DNA from: Puniceicoccales bacterium Verruco_02
GTDB taxonomy: Bacteria; Verrucomicrobiota; Verrucomicrobiia; Opitutales; Oceanipulchritudinaceae
DNA length: 35,259 nt
Direction of reading: 5' to 3'
Assembly: GCA_001604585.1 (NCBI GenBank)
Contig: LVBW01000035.1
Location: 1-35,259, forward strand
Shown here: positions 18,499 to 28,034 of the stretch, piece by piece
Layout: every line of letters begins with the position of its first letter
How positions within the stretch are numbered: the first letter of the stretch is position 1
The notes under the pieces: model-generated
What the model was told of the DNA's origin: nothing
Databases searched by the model: none
The model's input: the letters and a program-made list of their open reading frames with translations, nothing else
Program-made: the position numbers and the translations under genes

Positions 18499-19278
18499 AT
18501 GATGAATTTGCGCGCCTTTTTTCGGCTTCTTGCCGCCTGCTTGGTATTTGTGCCAGCCGCCGTGTTTGCCAGCGGCAGGCTGCTCCAGCTCGGCACCTTG
18601 TCCTCGCTTGTGGAGGGCGTGTACGACGGCACTCTTGCCATGGAGACAATCCAGAGGCCCGAAGCTTACGGGCTTGGCACTTTCGACCGTCTCGACGGCG
18701 AGATGATAGTTCTCGACGGGGTGGTGTACCGCGTGGGCGTCGATGGGGCCGTGAACAAGCCCTCTGTCACGAGCAAGGTGCCCTTTGCCAGCGTAAGCGT
18801 GCTCACGGCTCCGGATATTGACGAGCAGGCAGGAGCTTTCGCTTCAAAGGCAGAGCTGGAGGCGTTCATAACTGCGAGGCTTCCCAGCCTGAACTATCCA
18901 GTGCTCATAGTTCTTGAGGGCGACTTTGCCGATGTCACAACTCGCAGCGTGCCAGCGCAGGCCAAGCCTTACCCGACTCTCGCGCAGGTGGTTGCCGACG
19001 GGCAGGTGGTATTCCCCCTTGGCGCGCAAAAGGGCGTGGCCGTGGGCTTCTACTTTCCGCCTGCCTTTGCGGGGCTGAATGCGCCGGGCTTTCACCTGCA
19101 TTTTATCGACGAGACGCGCAAGTGCGGCGGTCATGTGATGGACATTGCTCCAACTCGCGGCCGACTCCGCCTTCAGGTGCTAACGAGCGCCCAGTTCATT
19201 CTGCCTCCGCTCGACTCCGACTTTGCCAGCAGCGAACTTTCAACGGCAAAACCAGCGGCAAAGGTAGTGGGCGAGTAA
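18499..19278 (+). CDS. budA: Alpha-acetolactate decarboxylase with signal peptide
   Basis: This zinc enzyme converts 2-acetolactate to acetoin. The 259-residue protein starts with an export signal (MMNLRAFFRLLAACLVFVPA, then AVFASG), and the mature part begins near LLQLGTLSSLVEGVYDG. The zinc-site histidines are H199, H201 and H212 (HLHF and GGHV); their spacing of 2 and 11 is the same as in characterised acetolactate decarboxylases. I chose ATG 18499 over an upstream TTG at 18469. The enzyme therefore probably acts outside the cytoplasmic membrane, as in Brevibacillus, whereas acetolactate synthase is cytoplasmic and is not in this window. It lies between a DtxR regulator and thiC, with no obvious functional link. 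Confidence 0.92.
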   Translation: MMNLRAFFRLLAACLVFVPAAVFASGRLLQLGTLSSLVEGVYDGTLAMETIQRPEAYGLGTFDRLDGEMIVLDGVVYRVGVDGAVNKPSVTSKVPFASVSVLTAPDIDEQAGAFASKAELEAFITARLPSLNYPVLIVLEGDFADVTTRSVPAQAKPYPTLAQVVADGQVVFPLGAQKGVAVGFYFPPAFAGLNAPGFHLHFIDETRKCGGHVMDIAPTRGRLRLQVLTSAQFILPPLDSDFASSELSTAKPAAKVVGE

Positions 19279-19289
19279 GGACTGGGTGA

Positions 19290-21113
<1,824 letters not shown>

Positions 21114-21155
21114 GCGGGGCTTGTTGCCGAGGTATGGCCCGTGGTTGTGGGCGTA

Positions 21156-21773
21156 TTACGCGCCTGCGCCCGTGGGCGGAATCAGTACCCAGTCCATGCC
21201 TGCGGACTTTGCCCCTGCTATCCCAAGGTGGCTGTCCTCGAACACTATGCAGCGTTCCGGGGCCACGCCCAGCCACTGTGCCGCCATTAGGAATATCTCC
21301 GGGTCTGGCTTGCTGCGGCTTATGTCGTCCTGAGTAACCACTGCGTCGAACATTCCCTCCATGCCGATGGCGCGCAGGGTGCGCTCGACCATGTAGCGGG
21401 GCCCGCCGCTGGCCACGGCTATCTTTGCTCCGCGAGCGGCAAGGGCTTTGGCAAAGTCTGCGACCGGGGTTATGGGCAGCACATCGTCCACCATGCGGTA
21501 GTAGTGCTCCTCCTTGCTGCGGGTGACGGCGGCCGGGTCCAGCTTGTCGCCAAAGCGGGCGTTCATTTTGCGCACGGTGTCCTCGTGCCCTACGCCAGCT
21601 AGGCTGAAGAAGATCTCCCAGGTGTAGTCGAAGGAGGCTCCGTGCTCTGCGAATGCCTCCTTCCAAGCCCTGTGATGCAGGGTCATGGAGTCGGCAATGG
21701 TGCCGTCGCAGTCAAAGATGTAGCCATCGTACTGCTTGCTGGGAAAGTCGATTTTCAGATTTTCAAATGCCAT
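21156..21773 (-). CDS. HAD-superfamily hydrolase (beta-phosphoglucomutase-like)
   Basis: The 205-residue protein is a HAD phosphatase or phosphomutase. It has motif I FDCDGTIADSM (nucleophile Asp21, Asp23), the family-typical cap start LHHRAWKEAFAEHG, motif II region VASGGPRYMVE, motif III KPDPEIFL, and motif IV FEDSHLGIAGAKSAGM. These signatures are those of the beta-phosphoglucomutase and fructose-1-phosphatase (YqaB) branch, subclass I. DxDGT with a C1 cap fits small sugar phosphates or phosphoglycolate. The start ATG 21773 gives the family length. It is convergent with thiC and upstream it meets the ankyrin gene on the same strand, separated by a spacer with a repeat copy. Substrate cannot be told. 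Confidence 0.9.
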   Translation of the reverse strand: MAFENLKIDFPSKQYDGYIFDCDGTIADSMTLHHRAWKEAFAEHGASFDYTWEIFFSLAGVGHEDTVRKMNARFGDKLDPAAVTRSKEEHYYRMVDDVLPITPVADFAKALAARGAKIAVASGGPRYMVERTLRAIGMEGMFDAVVTQDDISRSKPDPEIFLMAAQWLGVAPERCIVFEDSHLGIAGAKSAGMDWVLIPPTGAGA

Positions 21774-21830
21774 ATTCTGCGTGTCCTAGGTGTATTCTGT
21801 AACCCAGCACGATCCTTTATGGCCACCTAA

Positions 21831-21869
21831 AAGAACTTCGATTTCTGCTGCGAAGGGGCGTTGAGGAAG
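21831..21869 (+). repeat. Degenerate coding-like intergenic repeat, copy C
   Basis: The stretch matches copy B (5992-6030) at 29 of 39 bases. The frame at 21831 reads KNFDFCCEGALRK. A preceding ATGGCCACCTAA block (21819-21830) aligns with the GGTCACCTCG region of copy B, but TAA breaks the frame. It sits between the HAD gene start and the ankyrin gene stop, ten bases from the latter. Confidence 0.45.
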
Positions 21870-21878
21870 AGCCGTCTG

Positions 21879-23528
21879 TCAGAACTGCCTGTCAGCCGAT
21901 GAGGCTGCATTCTTTTCCTCTTTCAGTTCGGCCATTGTCTTGGCCCCGTACTGCCTGAGCAGGTCAACCATCGCGTCGCCTTTAAAACCAAGGTCTCTTA
22001 TCATAATCGCCTCGTCGAGGGGTAATTGATGTGACTTCCCCTTGTTCGGGTTAACGCCGCGTTCGAGGAGCAGCTTGGCAAAAGCTACATTTTCATGCCT
22101 GATCGCCATGGACAGCGGGCTGATCCCGTCGATATCCGTGCAGTTTGGGTCGGCCCCTTTGTCCAGCAGTATCCAGGCAAGTTTTGTGTTGTTTATGCTC
22201 ACCAGCAAATGAAGCGGGGTCCGCCCTTCGCTGTTTTCAGAATTGGGATTGGCCCCTTTGTCCAGCAGCATTCTCACCATGTCTTCCATCTCAAGCGCGG
22301 TCGCCAAGTGAAGGGCAGTTATCCCATTTCTGGAATGACAGCGCATGTTGATGCTGGCGCCGTGCTCAATTAAGAGTTTGGCCATCAGTATGCTGCCGCG
22401 CTCCACACACATGTGCAGCATTGGCACCATGTCCGGGTCCAGCGTGTCCGGGTCGGCACCTTTTTTAAGCAATAGCTCTCCTGTGGAAAGGTTGCCGGTC
22501 ATGCACGCGACAGAGAGCGGGCAGTGGCCGTCTGAAAAGCCTGCGTTCACGTCCGCTCCGGCGTCTATGAGCAAGGTGGCGCATTCAGCGGACTGGCATA
22601 TGCCAAGCGGGGTAACACGCATGTTATCTCGCACATCAGGGCGCATTCCTTTTGCAAGAAGCATATGTATTATCCAAGGGTTGGAAGCGTATGCGGCGAT
22701 GTGAAGGGCCGTCATTCCTTTGTGGTTATCTTTACGATCCATGTTCACACCGTATGAGAGAAGCAATTCGACGACTTCTGCGCTTCCCGACTGACAGGCG
22801 GCCATTAGCGGAGTGAATCCTTCAGGGCTAGCATTCTCCAGATTGGCTCCCTTCTTGATCAGTATCTGTGCGGACATGACATCTCGGTTGATACATGCCA
22901 CAAACAGCGGGCTGTAGCCGTTGGGCAGAGTTTCGTTTACATCCGCTCCGCGCTCGATAAGCAGGCGGACCAGTTCCGGGTTGCCTCTCCCCAAGGCTGC
23001 GCCAAGCAGACTCTTTCCATCAAGAATGGCGGATATGGCGTCGGGGTGATCGTCGAGCCGTTTTTTGACGCCCTCAATGTCCCCTTTTGCAACGGCATTG
23101 AACAAGCCTGTGAGGAACTTGCGCCTGTTGCGCTCCTGCTCTTCCTTATCCTTGAGTCTGATGTTCGCCGTTTCCTCCAGAAAGTCGCCAAGCTCTTTAA
23201 AGCCGTGATTGCGCGCCACTTGTGCAGGAGTTAGCCCTTCCATGTTCAGGGCTATGGGATCAGCTCCCTTGTCCAGAAACATCGTGCTGATTTCCTTGCG
23301 TCCGAAGCGGGCGGCTATGTGCAGGGGGCTGTTTCCTTGGATAATGTAGTTGGACCCCGTTTCCGGGAACTCTTTCAGATACCTGCCCACCGCCTTGGCA
23401 TCGTCTTTTGACACAGCAACAAGCAGTGATTGAGTTGCCTTGTGGTCTGGCAATTTCTGGGCCGAGACCGCCATTGGCACTAGCAAGGCTAGCGCAAGAA
23501 GGAGAGAGGGGAGGTGCAAAGCTACCAT
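21879..23528 (-). CDS. Exported ankyrin-repeat protein
   Basis: The 549-residue protein begins with a signal peptide (MVALHLPSLLLALALLVPMA, then VSA before QKLPDH) and then consists almost wholly of about 13-14 ankyrin repeats of 29-33 residues. Clear units include GNSPLHIAARFGRKEI, EGFTPLMAACQSGSAEVVEL, NGITALHLATALEMEDMV, EGRTPLHLLVSI and DGISPLSMAIRHENVA. Ankyrin repeats form protein-binding scaffolds; here the protein should be periplasmic or exported. The last 30 residues are charged (MAELKEEKNAASSADRQF). No ribosome site precedes ATG 23528; a strong one lies about 130 bases upstream and serves a leader frame. Substrate or partner is unknown. Composition is slightly less GC-rich than neighbours. 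Confidence 0.9.
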   Translation of the reverse strand: MVALHLPSLLLALALLVPMAVSAQKLPDHKATQSLLVAVSKDDAKAVGRYLKEFPETGSNYIIQGNSPLHIAARFGRKEISTMFLDKGADPIALNMEGLTPAQVARNHGFKELGDFLEETANIRLKDKEEQERNRRKFLTGLFNAVAKGDIEGVKKRLDDHPDAISAILDGKSLLGAALGRGNPELVRLLIERGADVNETLPNGYSPLFVACINRDVMSAQILIKKGANLENASPEGFTPLMAACQSGSAEVVELLLSYGVNMDRKDNHKGMTALHIAAYASNPWIIHMLLAKGMRPDVRDNMRVTPLGICQSAECATLLIDAGADVNAGFSDGHCPLSVACMTGNLSTGELLLKKGADPDTLDPDMVPMLHMCVERGSILMAKLLIEHGASINMRCHSRNGITALHLATALEMEDMVRMLLDKGANPNSENSEGRTPLHLLVSINNTKLAWILLDKGADPNCTDIDGISPLSMAIRHENVAFAKLLLERGVNPNKGKSHQLPLDEAIMIRDLGFKGDAMVDLLRQYGAKTMAELKEEKNAASSADRQF

Positions 23529-23597
23529 AGAGCGTAATCAGCGGGGTGGACTTACTTGATAACGCCTCGCGAATGTATGTGCAAGTCCATGATGTGC

Positions 23598-23618
23598 ATG
23601 GAGGGCGTATGCCTCCAT
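23598..23618. promoter_or_regulatory. 7-bp hairpin upstream of the ankyrin gene
   Basis: ATGGAGG (23598-23604) pairs with CCTCCAT (23612-23618) across a seven-base loop. It lies in the leader between the strong ribosome site and the ankyrin start. No T-run follows, so it is not a plain terminator. It could affect translation of the downstream frame. Confidence 0.3.
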
Positions 23619-23629
23619 ATTTGAAGGCC

Positions 23630-23647
23630 TTAGCCCTGCCCATCCAT
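23630..23647 (-). CDS. Five-codon leader frame (MDGQG) with strong ribosome site
   Basis: On the minus strand the sequence AAGGAGGA (23655-23662, complement) stands eight bases before ATG 23647. That ATG opens a five-codon frame MDGQG ending in TAA at 23630-23632. A second ATG at 23643, in another frame, could instead start a 127-codon frame overlapping the ankyrin gene start. Such a short frame with an ideal ribosome site before a signal-peptide gene that lacks one suggests a leader or translational coupling. It may equally be a relic. Confidence 0.25.
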   Translation of the reverse strand: MDGQG

Positions 23648-23684
23648 AAGAATATCCTCCTTAAAGCACTTGTTGGCAGCTGGC

Positions 23685-26237
23685 CTACTCTTCCGCTGGC
23701 TCCGTTGCCGCCTTCTTTGCCGGGGCTTTCTTAGCTCCCTTTGCGCTCGGCTCCCTTGGCGGGAACTTGAAGCTTATCCCGCCCTTCTTTACGTCGAGCA
23801 CCAGTATCGCCTTGAAGGGGCGGCGCGTTTTCTTGGATATGAAGCCGTCGATAACGCCCGTTTCGCCCGCTGCGAAGAGCTTCTTTGCCTCCTCGGTGGG
23901 GATTGTTTTGCCAAGTATGGTGCGGAAGATGCGGATGCCCTTTTCGCGGTCGCCCTTTATGTAGCTTTCGCTGGCGAAGGCCGAGGCCGTTTCATAGACC
24001 TTGGTGCCGTCCTTAGGGCTTATTCCGACCACCGTCAGCTTTTCAAAGTCCAGAGTCTCTGCTCCGTTCTCGCCTTCGGCCCCGTTCTCGCCCCCGCCGC
24101 CGTTGTTGTCGAACACGAAGGCCACCTTGCCCTCTTCGAGCTTCAATATGGCGCTGAAGGGTTTGCCCTTCTTGGAGCGGAAGCCGTCGAGCGGACCTAC
24201 CTGCCCCCGCGTCACAAGCTCGCGCACCTCGTCCACGGCCAGCAGGCGGTTGGCGAGGGTCTTGTATATGGAGATCTTCCCGTCCTGACTGCGGAAGGCG
24301 CGCACGCTTTCCAGCATCGGCTGGCCGTCGCTTGGCGCTGCAAAGTCGAGCGTCGTAGTCTCCTGCTCGCTCTCGGTGTAGCTCTTGGCCTTTTCCACGA
24401 CGCGGGCCGCGTGCTCGCGGATGCCGTTCATGAACTCGTCGCGGGAGAGTCTGCCCTCCTCGATGAGCTTCAGCCTGTACTCCCAGTCACCTGTAAGTTT
24501 CGCGCTTACAAGGCTTTGGATATTCACAGCGTTAAGAAAGTCGATAAGGCCCTCGGCCTTGCCCGTGGGGGCCAGGTCTCGCCCCGCGCGCTCTATGTAC
24601 TGCTCGTTAATGAGGTGGTCGATTGTTTGGGCGCGGGTGGCCGGGGTGCCGAGGCCCTTTTCCTTCATGGCCTCGACCAGTTCCTCGTCTTCCAGATCTT
24701 TGCCAGCGGTTTCCATCGCTGTTAGTAGCGTCGCTTCCGTGTAGCGCACGGGCGGGCGGGTCTGCTCGGCAAGGTTATCGAGTCCTGCAACCTTTGCCCT
24801 TGGCGGCTTGCCGTCCTTTGCGCTTATGCTTGGCAGCTCGTCCTTGCCCTGAGTGCGCCCATAGACATCCATCCAGCCGGGCACGGCCAGCACCTTGCCC
24901 TCGGTCTTGAAGGCGTGCTCGCCGACCATGCTGATGCGGGTTGTGACGTCGTACTCGGCAGCCGGGAAGAAGGTTGCCACAAAGCGCCGCGCCACCATGT
25001 CGTATATTTTGGCCTCGTCGGGCGAGAGCTTCTTGCCCTCGGCGCTGGCCTCGGTGGGGATGATGGCAAAGTGGTCGCTGACTGCCTTGTTGTCGAAAAT
25101 GCGCTTGTCGAAGCGGACATAGCCCTCGTCGAGCGCCTGCACGGCAAAGCGGGACAGCCCCTCGCGGGATACTTCACCCGATTCGCCAACGGCCAAAGAC
25201 CCCATCACGGCCTTGCATACGGGCAGGTAATCTTCGGGCAGGCAGCGCGAGTCCGTTCTTGGGTAGGTCAGAAGCTTGTGCTTTTCGTAAAGGCTCTGCG
25301 CGGCGCGCAGCGTGGCCCCTGCGGGCATTCCGTAGCGAGTGTTGGCCTCGCGCTGGAGGGTTGTAAGATCGTAGAGGCGGGGCGCTCCCTGACGGGTGCG
25401 TTTCTTTTCCTCGGAGACGTTTGCCCACTGAACGGTCTTGGCGCTTTTAATGACGGCGTTTGCGGCGGCCTCGTCCCAGATGCGGTCGGCGCGGTCGTCA
25501 TCGTCGGCCTTCTTGAAGTTGGGCCTTTGGTAAACACCTTCGTAGTGGCCTTCGGTAAGGTCGAAAACGCCCTGTATGCGCCAGTAGGAGCGGGGCACGA
25601 AGTTGCGTATCGCCCTTTCGCGCTCGACTACGAGGGCCAGGGTGGGGGTCTGCACGCGGCCCACGGTGGCGGCCTTGCCGCGGCGGCTGCCGTACATGCG
25701 TGCCGTGATGGCGCGGGTGCCGTTTATGCCAATGAGCCAGTCCGCCTCGGAACGGCTGCGGGCGGCGTCGGCCAGAGGGGCCATTTCCGCACCTTCGCGC
25801 AGGTGGTTGAATGCCTCCAGTATGCCCTTCTTTGTCATGCTCTGCATCCAGAGCCGCCACACGGGCTTCTTGCAGCCAGCGGCCTGACAGATGTAGGTGA
25901 AGATAAGCTCGCCCTCGCGGCCCGCGTCACAGGCGTTCACAAGGCCGTCGATGTCCTTGCGCTGCATGAGCTTCTTTAGCCCGCCGAACACGTCCTTGGT
26001 TTTCTCGATGGGCTTGACCTCGAAGCTCTTGGGGATGATGGGCAGAGCGTCCATCTTCCAGAAGCGCAGGTTCTTGTCCATGTCTTCGGGCATGAAGAGT
26101 TCGACCAAGTGGCCAACTGCGCTGGCGATGACGTAATCGTCGCTCTCCAGGTAGTCTCCGGTTTTCTTCTTGATGCCCAGTGCGGCGGCTATGTCTCTGG
26201 CCACACTTGGCTTTTCGGCAATGACAAGGGTCTTCAT
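23685..26237 (-). CDS. topB: DNA topoisomerase III (type IA)
   Basis: TopB passes single strands through a transient break and separates DNA intermediates, often together with RecQ. The 850-residue protein has an N-terminal Toprim domain (VIAEKPSVARDIA; NACDAGREGELIF with the acidic metal ligands), the signature GRVQTPTLALVVERE, and the active-site Tyr325 in LTYPRTDSR, close to the position in E. coli TopB. After the core come two C-terminal topoisomerase repeats (GQVGPLDGFRSKKGKPFSAI and GETGVIDGFISKKTRRPFKA) separated by a Gly/Asn/Glu tandem (GENGAEGENGAE), and a Lys/Ala-rich basic tail. It is longer than the 650-residue E. coli enzyme because of these repeats. Start ATG 26237. Confidence 0.97.
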   Translation of the reverse strand: MKTLVIAEKPSVARDIAAALGIKKKTGDYLESDDYVIASAVGHLVELFMPEDMDKNLRFWKMDALPIIPKSFEVKPIEKTKDVFGGLKKLMQRKDIDGLVNACDAGREGELIFTYICQAAGCKKPVWRLWMQSMTKKGILEAFNHLREGAEMAPLADAARSRSEADWLIGINGTRAITARMYGSRRGKAATVGRVQTPTLALVVERERAIRNFVPRSYWRIQGVFDLTEGHYEGVYQRPNFKKADDDDRADRIWDEAAANAVIKSAKTVQWANVSEEKKRTRQGAPRLYDLTTLQREANTRYGMPAGATLRAAQSLYEKHKLLTYPRTDSRCLPEDYLPVCKAVMGSLAVGESGEVSREGLSRFAVQALDEGYVRFDKRIFDNKAVSDHFAIIPTEASAEGKKLSPDEAKIYDMVARRFVATFFPAAEYDVTTRISMVGEHAFKTEGKVLAVPGWMDVYGRTQGKDELPSISAKDGKPPRAKVAGLDNLAEQTRPPVRYTEATLLTAMETAGKDLEDEELVEAMKEKGLGTPATRAQTIDHLINEQYIERAGRDLAPTGKAEGLIDFLNAVNIQSLVSAKLTGDWEYRLKLIEEGRLSRDEFMNGIREHAARVVEKAKSYTESEQETTTLDFAAPSDGQPMLESVRAFRSQDGKISIYKTLANRLLAVDEVRELVTRGQVGPLDGFRSKKGKPFSAILKLEEGKVAFVFDNNGGGGENGAEGENGAETLDFEKLTVVGISPKDGTKVYETASAFASESYIKGDREKGIRIFRTILGKTIPTEEAKKLFAAGETGVIDGFISKKTRRPFKAILVLDVKKGGISFKFPPREPSAKGAKKAPAKKAATEPAEE

Positions 26238-26324
26238 TCAGATGATGGAAGTGCCGGTTCCATGTGCGGGGTTTCCGGCCTTCGTTGTGTTTGGCAGGTC
26301 CGCCAGTTTGTGCGGGCTTGTTGG

Positions 26325-26356
26325 AAAAAAAGCGCCGCGCGTTTCCGCGCGGCGCT
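26325..26356 (-). terminator. Intrinsic terminator of the aminotransferase gene
   Basis: On the minus strand an 11-bp GC-rich stem (26331-26341 with 26346-26356) closes on a GAAA tetraloop and runs into seven T (complement of A at 26325-26331). It begins six bases after the aminotransferase stop codon. Confidence 0.92.
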
Positions 26357-26361
26357 GAAAG

Positions 26362-27438
26362 TCAGCGAAGTTGCGCGAGGACAGAGTCCAGTTGCGTGAC
26401 AAGTTCTCCGATGGTATCGACCGTTTCGTCTCCCATGTTGGAGATGCGGAAGGTGATGCCCTTGATCTTCCCGTAGCCGGTGTTGATCATGCAGTGGTAC
26501 TGCTCCTTAAGCATCTTGTTGAACTTGTTCATGTCGAGGCCCTCGGGCGTTTTAACGCATACGAGGCTGCGCGAGCAGTACTCTTCGGAGGGGAACAGCT
26601 CCATGCCGTGCTTTTTGACCCATGCGCGTAGCATGTCGTTGGTCTTCACATGGCGGGCGTAGCGGTTCTCAAGCCCCTCGGTCAGAATCTCGCGCAGCTT
26701 GTGCTGGAGGCCGAATATGAGCGAGATGGCGGGCGTGGAGGGCGTGTTGCTCTTCTCGTGGTTTTTCTGGAACTCGATGAAGTCGAAGTAGTAGCCGCGT
26801 CCTTCGACAGTCTTTGCTCGGTCGAGGGCGCGCTTGGACACGGAAAGGAGAGCCGTGCCGGGGGGCAGGGCGAGGGCCTTTTGTGTGCCGGTGATAAGTA
26901 CATCTATGCCAAGCTCGTCCTTGGGCGTGGGGACTACGGAGAAGGAGCTGACCGTATCGACTATGGAAATGACTTCCGGATACTCGCGCACTACGTCCAT
27001 GATTTCCTTGATGGGACTCATGGTGCCGGTCGAGGTCTCGTTGTGGATGAGGGTCAGCGCATCGTACTCACCCGTGGACAGGGCCTTGCGTATCTGCTCG
27101 GGCAGGATGGGTTCTCCCCATTCGGACTGTATGCCGTCGGCCTTGAGGCCGCAGCGATGGGCCACTTCGAGCCACTTGTCTGAGAAGGCGCCGTTCATGC
27201 AGCAGAGCACCTTCTTCTTTACGACGTTGCGAAGGGCACCTTCCATGACGCCCCAAGAACTGCTCGTGGAGAGGTACACCGGGTCTTTGGTGGCGGCGAG
27301 CGTTTGCAGGCCGGCCTGAACTTCGTTGTACAGGGTGACGAAATCGCCGCTGCGATGCCCGATCATTGGATGGCACATGGCCTTGAACGTGGCTTCGGAT
27401 ACGGCTATCGGCCCCGGTATGTAGAGCTTTGGCGTCAT
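26362..27438 (-). CDS. Class V aminotransferase (PLP-dependent)
   Basis: The 358-residue protein is a fold-type I PLP enzyme of the alanine-glyoxylate, serine-glyoxylate and phosphoserine aminotransferase group. It starts MTPKLYIPGPIAVSEATF, then HRSGDFVTLYNEVQAGLQ. It shows STSSSWGVMEGALRN (phosphate-binding loop), NETSTGTMSPI, IVDTVSSFS and the PLP lysine in ITGTQKALALPPG (about K187). The C-terminal block YHCMINTGYGKIKGITFRIS resembles the substrate-arginine region. I chose ATG 27438; an in-frame upstream start exists. Substrate could be alanine, serine or aspartate with glyoxylate or pyruvate. It lies 67 bases after panD and ends at a strong terminator, so they may be cotranscribed. Confidence 0.9.
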   Translation of the reverse strand: MTPKLYIPGPIAVSEATFKAMCHPMIGHRSGDFVTLYNEVQAGLQTLAATKDPVYLSTSSSWGVMEGALRNVVKKKVLCCMNGAFSDKWLEVAHRCGLKADGIQSEWGEPILPEQIRKALSTGEYDALTLIHNETSTGTMSPIKEIMDVVREYPEVISIVDTVSSFSVVPTPKDELGIDVLITGTQKALALPPGTALLSVSKRALDRAKTVEGRGYYFDFIEFQKNHEKSNTPSTPAISLIFGLQHKLREILTEGLENRYARHVKTNDMLRAWVKKHGMELFPSEEYCSRSLVCVKTPEGLDMNKFNKMLKEQYHCMINTGYGKIKGITFRISNMGDETVDTIGELVTQLDSVLAQLR

Positions 27439-27505
27439 GATTGTGTTGCTTTTGAGGAAAAACAGGCTGTCGGACAATAAGGCAAATGGAAAACGCGATT
27501 ACTGT

Positions 27506-27886
27506 TTATCCTTTGCTGTCTTCGACGTTGAGTTTCTTGACCACAACGCTGTTGCGTTCGGCCAGAACTATGGTTTTTGGCTTCCAGTCGGCCACTTCTT
27601 CGGGCCTTAGGCTGGCAAAGGACATTATTACTACTAGATCGCCCACCTGTCCGAGCCGGGCCACAGCGCCGTTGAGAGCAATCGTGCGCGAGCCTGCGGG
27701 AGTTGGTATGGCATAGGTCTCGAAGCGGGAGCCGGAGTTCATGTCCCCGACGAGGATTTTCTCGTACGGGAGAAGGCCCACCATTTCCATGAGTGTGGAG
27801 TCTATGCCAAGGCTCCCCTCGTAGTTAAGGCTGCTCTCCGTGACTTGCGCACGCAGAATTTTGGACTTTAAAAGCTGGATTTCCAT
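27506..27886 (-). CDS. panD: Aspartate 1-decarboxylase
   Basis: PanD makes beta-alanine from aspartate for pantothenate and coenzyme A. The 126-residue protoenzyme self-cleaves to form its pyruvoyl group. Gly24-Ser25 in the sequence [13 protein letters not shown] is the cleavage site, at the same numbers as in E. coli. Other conserved parts are [16 protein letters not shown] with Lys9, the strand [11 protein letters not shown], and [21 protein letters not shown]. The C-terminal tail ([18 protein letters not shown]-like) is normal. AAGGA just before ATG 27886 may help start. It is divergent from lpxK and upstream of the aminotransferase. Confidence is high. Confidence 0.96.
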   Translation of the reverse strand: MEIQLLKSKILRAQVTESSLNYEGSLGIDSTLMEMVGLLPYEKILVGDMNSGSRFETYAIPTPAGSRTIALNGAVARLGQVGDLVVIMSFASLRPEEVADWKPKTIVLAERNSVVVKKLNVEDSKG

Positions 27887-28034
27887 TTCCTTGCCCCTGT
27901 CGGGTCAAACTAGCCGACTAAAGACTCTGCCCGTAAGCCGTCAATCAATCTTTGTGGCCAGACTTTACAATATACTCATATTTTCGGGTCGTTGCGTCCC
28001 ACTAATGGCATTCTGCGGCGTGACATCGTCGTTT

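Noticed and set aside
23260-23643. 127-codon frame overlapping the ankyrin gene start
   Set aside because: It largely overlaps the ankyrin reading frame and has no recognisable domain; noted only as a possible leader.
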